From Spirochaetaceae bacterium (GTDB lineage Bacteria; Spirochaetota; Spirochaetia; Treponematales; Treponemataceae), in contig JAFNZQ010000092.1 of NCBI GenBank assembly GCA_017382775.1, positions 1 to 7,393 on the forward strand: 7,393 nucleotides of DNA, written 5' to 3'. The notes beneath the pieces were generated by a model. That model was not told where the DNA came from and made no database searches. It saw only the letters and a list, made by a program, of their open reading frames with translations. This document shows positions 1-5,465 of this stretch, piece by piece; position 1 is the stretch's first letter; each line of letters starts with the position of its first letter. The translations under genes and the position numbers were made by a program.

Positions 1-51
1 AAACTGTCCTATTATGGTGCAGATATTCCCTTGGAAGCAATGGGCGATTAG
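1..51 (+). CDS. 3' end of an upstream protein-coding gene (partial)
   Basis: The first 51 bases read in one open frame to a TAG stop at 49-51 and encode the tail KLSYYGADIPLEAMGD. The stop lies 21 bp before the ATG of the following alpha/beta hydrolase, on the same strand, which is the spacing of genes in one operon, and I see no promoter between them. Sixteen residues are too few to name a family. The tail could also be a chance open stretch, because a 17-codon frame is not significant by itself. Confidence 0.45.
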   Translation, partial: KLSYYGADIPLEAMGD

Positions 52-72
52 AATTTGTGTGTGGGGGCGAAT

Positions 73-888
73 ATGGAAGAAAAGATTTATTCCACAACAT
101 CGGGGGATATTCATTATTGGCTTCATATTGTGAACGACCAATCTGTTACCTTGGTTTTTCTTCCGGGGCTTACGGCGGATCATCGGCTTTTTCGTAAACA
201 GATTGAGTATTTTGAAAACAAACACAACGTCTTTGTTTGGGATGCTCCCGGGCACGCATCATCTTGGCCCTTTGCCTTCGATTTTGATTTAATGGACAAG
301 GCAAAATGGCTTAACGACATTTTTGACCGAGAGAAAATTGACCATCCCGTTATTGTGGGACAATCCATGGGCGGATACGTGGGGCAGACATACAGTGAGT
401 TATATCCCCAAAGACTGAAAGGCTTTGTTTCCATCGATTCCGCTCCATTGCAGCGGCAATACGTTACGGCTGCGGAAATTTGGCTTTTGAAAAGGATGGA
501 AAAGGTCTATTATTACTATCCTTGGAAATGGCTTTTGAAACAGGGAACAAATGGTGTATCTGAAACCCAATACGGTCGTAATCTCATGGAGGAAATGATT
601 CTTACCTACGACGGAGATAAAAAACGCTATTCCCGATTGGTCGGTCACGGTTACAAAATTTTGGCCGAGGGAATGGAAAAAAATCTTCCCTATAAAATAC
701 ATTGTCCTGCCTTGCTAATATGTGGAGAAAAGGACAGAGCCGGTTCCTGCATTAGATACAACAAGGCATGGCACGAAAACACAAAAATTCCCATTGAATG
801 GATAAAGGACGCAGGCCATAATTCCAACACAGACAATCCGGAATTGGTAAACGCTTTAATCGAAAAATTCGTAAACCAACTACGGTAA
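73..888 (+). CDS. alpha/beta hydrolase fold protein (serine esterase/lipase-like), 271 aa
   Basis: This is a soluble alpha/beta-fold hydrolase; the substrate cannot be told from sequence. Numbering from the ATG at 73, the LVFLPGL strand and oxyanion loop is at 27-33. The DAPGH turn is at 57-61, and the nucleophile elbow GQSMGG is at 96-101 with Ser98 as nucleophile. The acid loop CGEKD ends in Asp221 and the catalytic histidine is His249 in DAGHNSNTD. A complete Ser-Asp-His triad and normal family length suggest an active enzyme. The 125-205 segment is rich in Tyr/Trp/Lys and is probably the cap that shapes the pocket. I chose ATG 73 because it follows a G-rich stretch (gggggcga); a TTG at 55 would add six residues. 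There is no signal peptide. It probably belongs to an operon that starts left of the window. Alternative roles include ester hydrolysis, C-C bond hydrolysis or lactonase activity. Confidence 0.88.
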   Translation: MEEKIYSTTSGDIHYWLHIVNDQSVTLVFLPGLTADHRLFRKQIEYFENKHNVFVWDAPGHASSWPFAFDFDLMDKAKWLNDIFDREKIDHPVIVGQSMGGYVGQTYSELYPQRLKGFVSIDSAPLQRQYVTAAEIWLLKRMEKVYYYYPWKWLLKQGTNGVSETQYGRNLMEEMILTYDGDKKRYSRLVGHGYKILAEGMEKNLPYKIHCPALLICGEKDRAGSCIRYNKAWHENTKIPIEWIKDAGHNSNTDNPELVNALIEKFVNQLR

Positions 889-890
889 AA

Positions 891-900
891 TCACCGGTGA
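891..900. other. 10-bp perfect palindrome after the first hydrolase gene
   Basis: TCACCGGTGA starts 2 bp after the hydrolase stop and is followed by an A/T-rich run (aaattgcaaatttttt). The palindrome has no loop, so it would make a poor RNA hairpin. It could be a protein-binding site upstream of the dipeptidase promoter or simply chance. The T-run gives a weak case for termination in this gap. Confidence 0.2.
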
Positions 901-926
901 AATTGCAAATTTTTTAAAAACTTTAC

Positions 927-955
927 TTGACAACGGGCAAAAAATACGGTATAGT
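927..955 (+). promoter_or_regulatory. sigma-70-type promoter of the dipeptidase gene
   Basis: The -35 box TTGACA (927-932) and the -10 box TATAGT (950-955) are separated by 17 bp, a near-consensus arrangement. The predicted start of transcription is near 962, giving a leader of about 95 nt before the dipeptidase GTG. Its presence shows that the dipeptidase is transcribed separately from the upstream hydrolase. Confidence 0.8.
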
Positions 956-972
956 TGGTCCTAACATAAAAA

Positions 973-1014
973 ATGAGGGCTAACTGCTCTACTCAATTTG
1001 ATCTGCACTGTTGA
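973..1014 (+). CDS. possible 13-codon leader peptide MRANCSTQFDLHC
   Basis: An ATG at 973 opens a 13-codon frame ending in TGA (1012-1014), entirely inside the dipeptidase leader. Cysteine codons stand at positions 5 and 13, the second directly before the stop. No good Shine-Dalgarno site precedes it and the predicted transcript start is only about 11 nt upstream, so translation is uncertain. Its end (FDLHC) mirrors the start of the dipeptidase (IDLHCD), and the DNA is alike too, so it may be a decayed duplication of the gene's own start rather than a regulatory peptide. Confidence 0.22.
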   Translation: MRANCSTQFDLHC

Positions 1015-1056
1015 CCAATCCTAATTTCTGTTTGGATTGAGCCTTGGGAGGAGGCT
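992..1056 (+). promoter_or_regulatory. leader with mutually exclusive hairpins around the dipeptidase ribosome site
   Basis: Three pairings compete in the leader RNA. CTCAAT (992-997) can pair with ATTGAG (1036-1041), extendable by two G-U pairs. CAATCC (1016-1021) can pair with GGATTG (1034-1039). AGCCT (1040-1044) can pair with AGGCT (1052-1056), which holds part of the Shine-Dalgarno AGGAGG (1049-1054) in a small hairpin touching the GTG start. This resembles an attenuation or start-site-masking layout, but the stems are only 5-8 bp. I recognise no known riboswitch class. Confidence 0.3.
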
Positions 1057-2004
1057 GTGTATCCCTACGCTCTTATTGATTTGCACTGCGACACTCTAAC
1101 GGAATGGAAATATACCCGAACCGGAAATCCCGACACCTTGGATGATCCCAAGCGGGTTTTATCCCTTTCCGGCATTCCCAAAGAGGTGAAATGGGCTCAA
1201 TTTTACGCCATTTTTATTCCCGATGAGGAACGTGGGGAAAAGGCGATTGAGTACTTCGATGTGAACCACAAAAATTTTCAACGGCAAATGGAACTTTTTG
1301 GCGACCGAGTTTGTCACTGCCGAAATGTTGAAGACATGGAATCCGCATGGGAAAAGGGAAAGGTTGCTGCCTTTCTGACTGTGGAAAACGGTTCCGTCCT
1401 TAATGGGGACATGAGTCGCATTAAACTTCTTTTCGACTTGGGCGTAAAATGCATTACCATTGTATGGAACGGACAAAACGAAATCGGATCCGGACACACA
1501 ACTCAAAAGGGGCTGTCCGACTTCGGAAAGGCCGTCATTCCGGAAATGGAAAATCGGGGAATTATTATTGATGTATCCCATTTGAACGATTCCGGTTTTG
1601 AGGATTTACTTAAAATTGCGAAAAAACCTTTTATGGCCACCCATTCCAACGCCCGCAGTATTTGTTCCCACAAGCGAAATCTCACCGACGATATGATTCG
1701 GGAAATGGTAAATCGTGAATGTCTTATTGGGCTGAATTACTTTACAAAGTTCCTGGAAGATGAGGGTAACGTTCCCGACCTTAATCAACTCATGAAGCAT
1801 ATTGAGCATTTTATCGCCTTGGGCGCCGGCAAGAATCTTTCCCTGGGTTCTGATTTTGACGGAGCGACACTTCCGGATTGTCTGAATTCTCCATCCAAGG
1901 CCGCGGAAATTTACGGCTACTTTTTGGAAAGGGGAATGAGCAAAGACATTGCCGAGGGAATTATGTTCCGCAATGCGATGGATTTTTTCAAGAAAAATTT
2001 ATAG
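1057..2004 (+). CDS. membrane-dipeptidase family zinc peptidase (M19, renal dipeptidase-like), 315 aa
   Basis: The protein belongs to the M19 family, whose members use a binuclear zinc centre in a TIM-barrel to cleave dipeptides, often with tolerance for D-residues. The expected ligands are all visible: His10 and Asp12 in LIDLHCDTL, bridging Glu110 in FLTVENG, His175 in IDVSHLND and His196 in MATHSNAR. The catalytic Asp266 lies in LGSDFDG. The segment ICSHKRNLTDD (202-212) is also typical. Length is normal for bacterial members and there is no signal peptide, so it should be cytosolic. It starts at GTG 1057, only 2 nt after AGGAGG (1049-1054); this spacing is short, but no better in-frame start exists. 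It is transcribed from its own promoter at 927-955. Likely roles are peptide or amino-acid salvage or cysteinyl-glycine-type dipeptide cleavage; the exact substrate is not readable. Confidence 0.93.
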   Translation: MYPYALIDLHCDTLTEWKYTRTGNPDTLDDPKRVLSLSGIPKEVKWAQFYAIFIPDEERGEKAIEYFDVNHKNFQRQMELFGDRVCHCRNVEDMESAWEKGKVAAFLTVENGSVLNGDMSRIKLLFDLGVKCITIVWNGQNEIGSGHTTQKGLSDFGKAVIPEMENRGIIIDVSHLNDSGFEDLLKIAKKPFMATHSNARSICSHKRNLTDDMIREMVNRECLIGLNYFTKFLEDEGNVPDLNQLMKHIEHFIALGAGKNLSLGSDFDGATLPDCLNSPSKAAEIYGYFLERGMSKDIAEGIMFRNAMDFFKKNL

Positions 2005-2019
2005 AAATTTGTTTTTCCC

Positions 2020-2048
2020 TTGACATTTTTGTGTTGTAGCGGTATGAT
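2020..2048 (+). promoter_or_regulatory. sigma-70-type promoter of the AbrB-glycosyltransferase operon
   Basis: The -35 box TTGACA (2020-2025) and the -10 box TATGAT (2043-2048) have a 17-bp spacer. The predicted transcription start is near 2055, about 37 nt before the regulator's ATG. The promoter lies 16 bp after the dipeptidase stop, so the downstream pair can be expressed on its own. Confidence 0.8.
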
Positions 2049-2057
2049 TATTCATAC
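2042..2057. promoter_or_regulatory. inverted repeat over the -10 box, probable operator
   Basis: GTATGA-TTAT-TCATAC is a 6-bp inverted repeat with a 4-bp spacer that covers the whole -10 box and the likely start of transcription. A protein bound here would block RNA polymerase. The first gene of the operon encodes a small AbrB-fold DNA-binding protein, and such proteins often control their own promoters, so autorepression is the simplest reading. Binding by that protein is inferred, not shown. Confidence 0.5.
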
Positions 2058-2091
2058 AAGTTTGTTTGGTTGTACTTGAAAGGAGGTGGAA

Positions 2092-2304
2092 ATGAATATA
2101 CATGAAGGAAAATTTGCCTGGATGGTTAAAATTGGGGAAAAAGGACAGTTAGTTATTCCGAAGGAGGCACGAGAAATGTTTGATTTACAACCGGGAAATG
2201 AAATTTTAGTTCTTGGTGATGAAAAACGAGGCCTTGCGATTTTACCTAAAGAAATGCAAAAAGAATATATCACTCGAATTTTTTCTGATTTGGAAAAGGA
2301 ATAA
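2092..2304 (+). CDS. AbrB/SpoVT-type (swapped-hairpin) transcriptional regulator, 70 aa
   Basis: A single SpoVT-AbrB DNA-binding domain fills nearly the whole protein. The signature runs from about residue 13 to 52 (KIGEKGQLVIPKEAREMF, then LQPGNEILVLGDEKRGLAIL). The short C-terminal tail (53-70) is charged and probably helical. Such proteins act as dimers that bind A/T-rich sites, usually as repressors. ATG 2092 is the start because AGGAGG (2081-2086) lies 5 nt upstream; the in-frame GTG at 2086 overlaps that site. The stop is 2 nt before the glycosyltransferase ATG, so the two genes form one operon with probable translational coupling. The inverted repeat at 2042-2057 is its likely target. 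A MazE-type antitoxin has the same fold, but no toxin gene follows. Confidence 0.9.
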   Translation: MNIHEGKFAWMVKIGEKGQLVIPKEAREMFDLQPGNEILVLGDEKRGLAILPKEMQKEYITRIFSDLEKE

Positions 2305-2306
2305 AA

Positions 2307-3482
2307 ATGAGTAAAATAGTTTTTTTTTCAATTCCTGCTCACGGTCACATCAATCCCACTTTGGGTGTAGTGAAAGAATTGGTTTCTCGTGGGCATTCGG
2401 TATGGTACTATTCATACAACATTATGAAGGAAAAGATTTTGTCCACGGGGGCCACTTTTGTGTCCTGCGATGACCATAACCTGTCGATGGAGAAAATGGA
2501 TGTGCCCCGTTTGGGGAAGGACATTGTTTTTCCCACAAAACTTCTTGTGGATTGTACGTTGGCCATTGACGACAAGGTTAGCAAAGACATGGCCGAATTA
2601 AGGCCTGATTGCATCGTGGCCGATTCCATGGCCTTGTGGGGAAAAGCGGTTGCCTTGAAGTTCGGAATACCCTTTGTGTCTTCTACCACCACCTTTGCCT
2701 TCAATAAATATTCGGCAAAAATTATGGGGCAAAGCCCTGTGGAGTTGCTAAAAATGCTTTTTTCAATTCCGAAAACGTCCAAGGACATAAAGCGGCTGCA
2801 AGGTAAAGGCTATCCTGTGAAAAATATTCTTGACATAATCGGCAGCGATGAAAGCTCTCACACCATTGTGTATACTTCCCCTGAATTTCAGCCCTGTTCC
2901 GAGACTTTTTCCGACAAATACGCCTTTGTGGGGCCATCTGTTCGTCCCGCCGCGGAAAAAATCGAAAAAGTAATGGATAAGTTAATTTACATTTCAATGG
3001 GAACAGTCAATAATGCCTTGGTAGATTTTTACAAAACCTGCATTGCGGCTTTGGGAAATACGGATTATCAGGTTATAATGTCCGTGGGTAAAAATGTTTC
3101 TCTTGAAGCCTTTGGCGACCTTCCGAAAAACGTTTCTGTGTTTTCCCACTTGGACCAAATTGGGGTTTTGGAAAAAGCGGACGTTTTTGTTTCCCACTGC
3201 GGAATGAACAGCGTTAATGAAAGTTTGTATTTTGAAGTTCCCCTTGTGATGTTTCCCCAAACGGTGGAGCAAGCAGGCGTTTGTCGACGAGTTTCCCAAT
3301 TAGGTGCCGGGATACAACTTTTCAAAGGGAATGAAAAAGAGATTTTGAATTCAATCAATGCGATTTTAAATGACAGCACCTATAAGAAAAATGCCACAAA
3401 AATTGCGGAGGGATTTAAAAATTGTTCCGGGGCAAAGGGGGCGGCGGATAAAATAATTGCCCTTTGCAATAATTATAAGTGA
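2307..3482 (+). CDS. MGT-type UDP-glycosyltransferase (GT1 family, GT-B fold), 391 aa
   Basis: The protein looks like family-1 glycosyltransferases of the macrolide-glycosyltransferase (MGT) group, which transfer a sugar from a UDP-sugar to a small lipophilic acceptor. The N-terminal acceptor domain begins KIVFFSIPAHGHINPTLG (3-20), where His12 or His14 corresponds to the usual catalytic-base region. The linker precedes IYISMGTV (227-234). The nucleotide-sugar domain carries the VSHCGMNSVNESL signature (295-307) and PQTVEQAG (317-324), in which Glu321-Gln322 match the sugar-contacting D/E-Q pair. It is complete, cytosolic and has no signal peptide. The ATG is 2 nt after the AbrB gene stop, with an aaaagga ribosome site inside that gene's end. 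Relatives inactivate macrolides or glycosylate lipids, flavonoids or sterols; the acceptor here is unknown. Confidence 0.9.
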   Translation: MSKIVFFSIPAHGHINPTLGVVKELVSRGHSVWYYSYNIMKEKILSTGATFVSCDDHNLSMEKMDVPRLGKDIVFPTKLLVDCTLAIDDKVSKDMAELRPDCIVADSMALWGKAVALKFGIPFVSSTTTFAFNKYSAKIMGQSPVELLKMLFSIPKTSKDIKRLQGKGYPVKNILDIIGSDESSHTIVYTSPEFQPCSETFSDKYAFVGPSVRPAAEKIEKVMDKLIYISMGTVNNALVDFYKTCIAALGNTDYQVIMSVGKNVSLEAFGDLPKNVSVFSHLDQIGVLEKADVFVSHCGMNSVNESLYFEVPLVMFPQTVEQAGVCRRVSQLGAGIQLFKGNEKEILNSINAILNDSTYKKNATKIAEGFKNCSGAKGAADKIIALCNNYK

Positions 3483-3526
3483 AGATTCCAAGCTGTGATT
3501 TATCATTTATTTTGGAGAAATACTGT

Positions 3527-3610
3527 GCAAAAAAGTAGACAGTTTGGTAAATTGCGTAAAAAAGTATACAGTAATTTGTAAAAAATCATACAGTTTAGTA
3601 AGTTTTTTCG
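3527..3610 (+). repeat. cluster of three related short repeats; left arm of an inverted repeat
   Basis: The A-tract motif aaaaaagtaNacag occurs at 3529-3542 and 3558-3571, and as aaaaaatcatacag at 3580-3593. Units 1 and 3 also share the following acagttt(g/a)gtaa, 51 bp apart. The segment 3551-3610 reappears in inverse orientation at 5359-5418: by hand alignment without gaps 42 of 60 positions match, and 25 of the first 30 at the inner end. Most inner-end differences are transitions. Several short subterminal repeats at each end are known from some transposable elements, for example the IS21 family, but no transposase is visible. It could instead be an array of regulator-binding sites. Confidence 0.7.
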
Positions 3611-3649
3611 GAAAAAATCCACTTCGTTGGGGCCGCGGGCAGTTGATTT

Positions 3650-3751
3650 CCGATTTACGGCATCCCGGGAGAGCCTTCAAAGGGAAAATGCCTTTTCCGT
3701 CTTGACTTTTTGCGGTTTATGGAGTAAAATGAATGTCCCGATAAATTACGG
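3650..3751 (+). promoter_or_regulatory. two similar CCG...CGG sites flanking the hydrolase promoter
   Basis: CCGATTTACGG (3650-3660) and CCGATAAATTACGG (3738-3751) are alike and each has CCG/CGG half-sites. One lies upstream of the -35 box and the other begins at the predicted transcription start. This could be a pair of operators for a looping repressor. The half-sites are short and the spacers differ, so this is weak evidence. A separate GGAAAA/TTTTCC hairpin (3683-3698) lies just before the -35 box. Confidence 0.22.
3702..3730 (+). promoter_or_regulatory. sigma-70-type promoter of the hydrolase/ATC-hydrolase pair
   Basis: The -35 box TTGACT (3702-3707) and -10 box TAAAAT (3725-3730) are 17 bp apart. 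The predicted start near 3737 gives a 5' untranslated leader of about 136 nt before the ATG at 3873. The promoter lies inside the region bounded by the inverted repeats, so the two genes carry their own expression signal. Confidence 0.7.
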
Positions 3752-3773
3752 AACATTTGTGGCGAAAACTTGA

Positions 3774-3812
3774 TTTTCTCCGCCCTTTTGCGTACTTTTT
3801 ATGTGGAGAAAA
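3774..3812 (+). promoter_or_regulatory. long-loop hairpin in the 5' leader
   Basis: TTTTCTCCGC (3774-3783) and GTGGAGAAAA (3803-3812) can form a 10-bp RNA stem with one G-U pair around a 19-nt loop. It sits in the long leader about 60 nt before the start codon and does not cover the ribosome site. It is not followed by a clear U-run, so it is not an obvious terminator. It may stabilise the mRNA or bind a regulator. It matches no riboswitch class I know. Confidence 0.35.
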
Positions 3813-3872
3813 AGTTGGGGATTTTGCCTACTTTTACTTTAAATACTTGATTTACTTACAAGAGGAACTAAA

Positions 3873-4829
3873 ATGATTTTCGAGAAAAAGGTTATTGAGC
3901 GATACAAGGCCATGGCATTTTCCCGATGTGATGATGACGGAACGGCATTCTATTTTTCATCCGATGATTTTCCCGGGTTGAATAAAAAGGCCTATTCCTT
4001 TAAGTCTTCCATGGGGCATAATCTTCAAGGATATTTTTACAGTTATGAAAAAACCGTCGAGGGCCGCATTGTGGTTTTTGACCACGGAATGGGTGGCGGT
4101 CATCGTTCTTATATGCGAGAAATTGAGAAACTTTGTCGTCACGGATTTCTCGTTTTTTCCTATGACCACACCGGTTGCATGGAGTCCGGTGGCGAAAATC
4201 CCCACGGTCTTTCCCAGTCTCTTCGGGATCTTAACGACTGTCTTATTGCCCTGAAAAAGGATTTTCCCGATAAGGATTTTTCCGTTATGGGACACAGTTG
4301 GGGTGGCTTTTCCTCAATGAACATTTCGGCCTTTCATCCGGATGTGTCCCACGTTGTGGTTTTGTCCGGTTTTGTTTCCGTTGAGTGTTTAATCAATTCC
4401 TATTTCCGGGGAATTTTGAGGTTTTACCGTGGTGCGGTTTTGGATTTGGAAAGGAAAAGCAATCCGGATTTTTTCCCTTATAACGGTTGCGAAACTCTTT
4501 CGAAAAGCAAAGCAAAGGCCCTTTTGATTTACTCGGAAGATGATAAATTGTGTCCGAAAATTCACTTTGATATGTTAAAGGAGAAACTGGAAGGTCGGGA
4601 AAACACCCGCTTTTTGTTGGTTCCTCGCCGTGGCCATAATCCCAATTATACGGAAGAGGCCATTGTGTCTCTCAAAAAATATATTTCAGAGAAGGCCCGC
4701 TTAGTGAAGTCCGGCCGTCTTTCCACTGATGAGGAGAAAAAGGCCTTTGTTGCTTCCTTTGATTGGCATAAAATAACCGACCAGGATGAATTGGTTTGGA
4801 AAGAAATTTTCGATTTTTTGGATAAATAG
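3873..4829 (+). CDS. alpha/beta hydrolase fold protein with C-terminal extension, 318 aa
   Basis: This is a second serine hydrolase of the alpha/beta fold, unlike the first outside the core motifs. The oxyanion strand VVFDHGMGG is at 67-75 and the YDHTGCMESGG turn at 97-107. The nucleophile elbow GHSWGG is at 140-145 (Ser142). The acid is Asp223 or Asp224 in LIYSEDD, and the catalytic His255 lies in RRGHNPNYT. The triad is complete. After the fold ends near residue 272 there is a charged extension of about 46 residues ending in WKEIFDFLDK. ATG 3873 follows gagga at 3862-3866 with a 6-nt gap. It is the first gene of a two-gene unit: its TAG stop overlaps the ribosome site of the ATC-hydrolase-like gene. 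There is no signal peptide. The substrate is unknown; esterase or peptidase activity is plausible. Confidence 0.88.
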   Translation: MIFEKKVIERYKAMAFSRCDDDGTAFYFSSDDFPGLNKKAYSFKSSMGHNLQGYFYSYEKTVEGRIVVFDHGMGGGHRSYMREIEKLCRHGFLVFSYDHTGCMESGGENPHGLSQSLRDLNDCLIALKKDFPDKDFSVMGHSWGGFSSMNISAFHPDVSHVVVLSGFVSVECLINSYFRGILRFYRGAVLDLERKSNPDFFPYNGCETLSKSKAKALLIYSEDDKLCPKIHFDMLKEKLEGRENTRFLLVPRRGHNPNYTEEAIVSLKKYISEKARLVKSGRLSTDEEKKAFVASFDWHKITDQDELVWKEIFDFLDK

Positions 4830-4838
4830 GAGGATTGT

Positions 4839-5333
4839 GTGAGCAAGGTAAAGAATGAACCGAAGATTAAAAACGGACTTTTGCAGGCGATTCGTGCCCA
4901 GTTGGAGCATAGGGCTTTTTGGCTCTATCTTCTTTGTGATGAAGCAAAAAAACGGGGGCTGGATCCTTCTGATTTCGGAAGTGCTGCGGTAAAGCGTTGT
5001 GGTCTTTCCCAAGGTTCGGATTTGGTCAAAAAGGGAAACACCGACAGTTTGAAAGGACTTCGAAAAACTCTTTTCACAAAGCCGGCTCAACTGGTTTTTG
5101 AAATGAAAATTTTGGAAAGCACCGATGACAAACTTTCCATTGATTTTCATTATTGTCCTTTGGTTAAGGCTTGGCAGAAAGCCGGCTGTTCCGATGAGGA
5201 AATTGCAACCCTTTGTGATATAGCAATGTGTGGCGACCACGGTATTGGGGAATGCTACGGAAGCGTTTTGGATTTACCCAAATGTATTGCAAAAGGGGAT
5301 GATATTTGCTCATTGCGATATCATAAGAAATAG
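4839..5333 (+). CDS. L-2-amino-thiazoline-4-carboxylic acid (ATC) hydrolase-family protein, 164 aa
   Basis: The C-terminal half carries what I recognise as the signature of the ATC hydrolase family. It has IDFHYCPLVKAW (101-112), EIATLCDIAMCGDHGIG (121-137) and GDDICSLRYHK (153-163), with conserved His104, Cys106, Cys126, Cys131, His134 and Cys157. The founding Pseudomonas enzyme opens the thiazoline ring of ATC on the way to L-cysteine, but most family members are uncharacterised, so activity here is inferred only by family. The N-terminal third is helical and charged. The start is GTG 4839, with AGGAGG at 4828-4833 and a 5-nt gap. That ribosome site overlaps the upstream TAG stop, so translation is probably coupled to the hydrolase gene. 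The protein is cytosolic. The gene ends 26 bp before the inverted-repeat copy at 5359. Confidence 0.82.
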   Translation: MSKVKNEPKIKNGLLQAIRAQLEHRAFWLYLLCDEAKKRGLDPSDFGSAAVKRCGLSQGSDLVKKGNTDSLKGLRKTLFTKPAQLVFEMKILESTDDKLSIDFHYCPLVKAWQKAGCSDEEIATLCDIAMCGDHGIGECYGSVLDLPKCIAKGDDICSLRYHKK

Positions 5334-5339
5334 TTTCTT

Positions 5340-5362
5340 GGCAGGGAGAGGAATCTCCCGCC
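5340..5362. terminator. G+C-rich hairpin after the ATC-hydrolase gene
   Basis: GGC-a-GGGAGA / TCTCCC-GCC forms a 9-bp stem with one bulged A and a GGAA (GNRA-type) tetraloop, 6 nt after the TAG stop. AGTTT (5332-5336) and AAACT (5364-5368) could lengthen the stem. There is no U-run on either strand after the hairpin, so intrinsic termination is doubtful. It may protect the mRNA 3' end. It overlaps the inner edge of the inverted repeat. Confidence 0.4.
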
Positions 5363-5418
5363 AAAACTTGCTAAACTGTGTGATTTTCTGTACGGTTGTG
5401 TATGGTTTTTTATACAGA
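5359..5418 (-). repeat. right arm of the inverted repeat
   Basis: This stretch is a diverged reverse-complement copy of 3551-3610 with no gaps in 60 positions. The best-kept parts are aaaact(t)(g)ctaaactg at the inner end and tgtatNNttttttat near the outer end; the middle ten bases are poorly conserved. Similarity fades after 5418, where the left arm still continues with its first unit. It lies directly behind the ATC-hydrolase gene and faces the left arm across about 1.75 kb holding two genes. Confidence 0.65.
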
Positions 5419-5465
5419 GTTCTTTCCACCAATGTGGCATTCCACAATCTTTCTTTTTCGATTCC

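Noticed and set aside
955..1018. TTGGTC (955-960) and GACCAA (1013-1018) as an RNA stem
   Set aside because: The first half lies at the -10 box, before the predicted transcription start, so it would not be in the RNA; six bases alone are weak evidence for a DNA site.
2092..2304. MazE-like antitoxin of a toxin-antitoxin pair
   Set aside because: The fold is shared, but the next gene, 2 nt away, is a complete glycosyltransferase and no MazF-like or PIN toxin is present.
3527..3601. Possible CRISPR array from the repeated A-tract units
   Set aside because: The units are short, imperfect and unevenly spaced (29 and 22 bp), the spacers are too short, and no cas genes are near.
4701..5240. Long - strand open frame opposite the ATC-hydrolase gene
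   Set aside because: The + strand frame has the family motifs, a strong ribosome site and an operon position; the antisense frame has none of these.
5340..5362. Confident intrinsic terminator
   Set aside because: The stem is strong, but neither strand has a T-run after it, so it is kept only as a low-confidence call.
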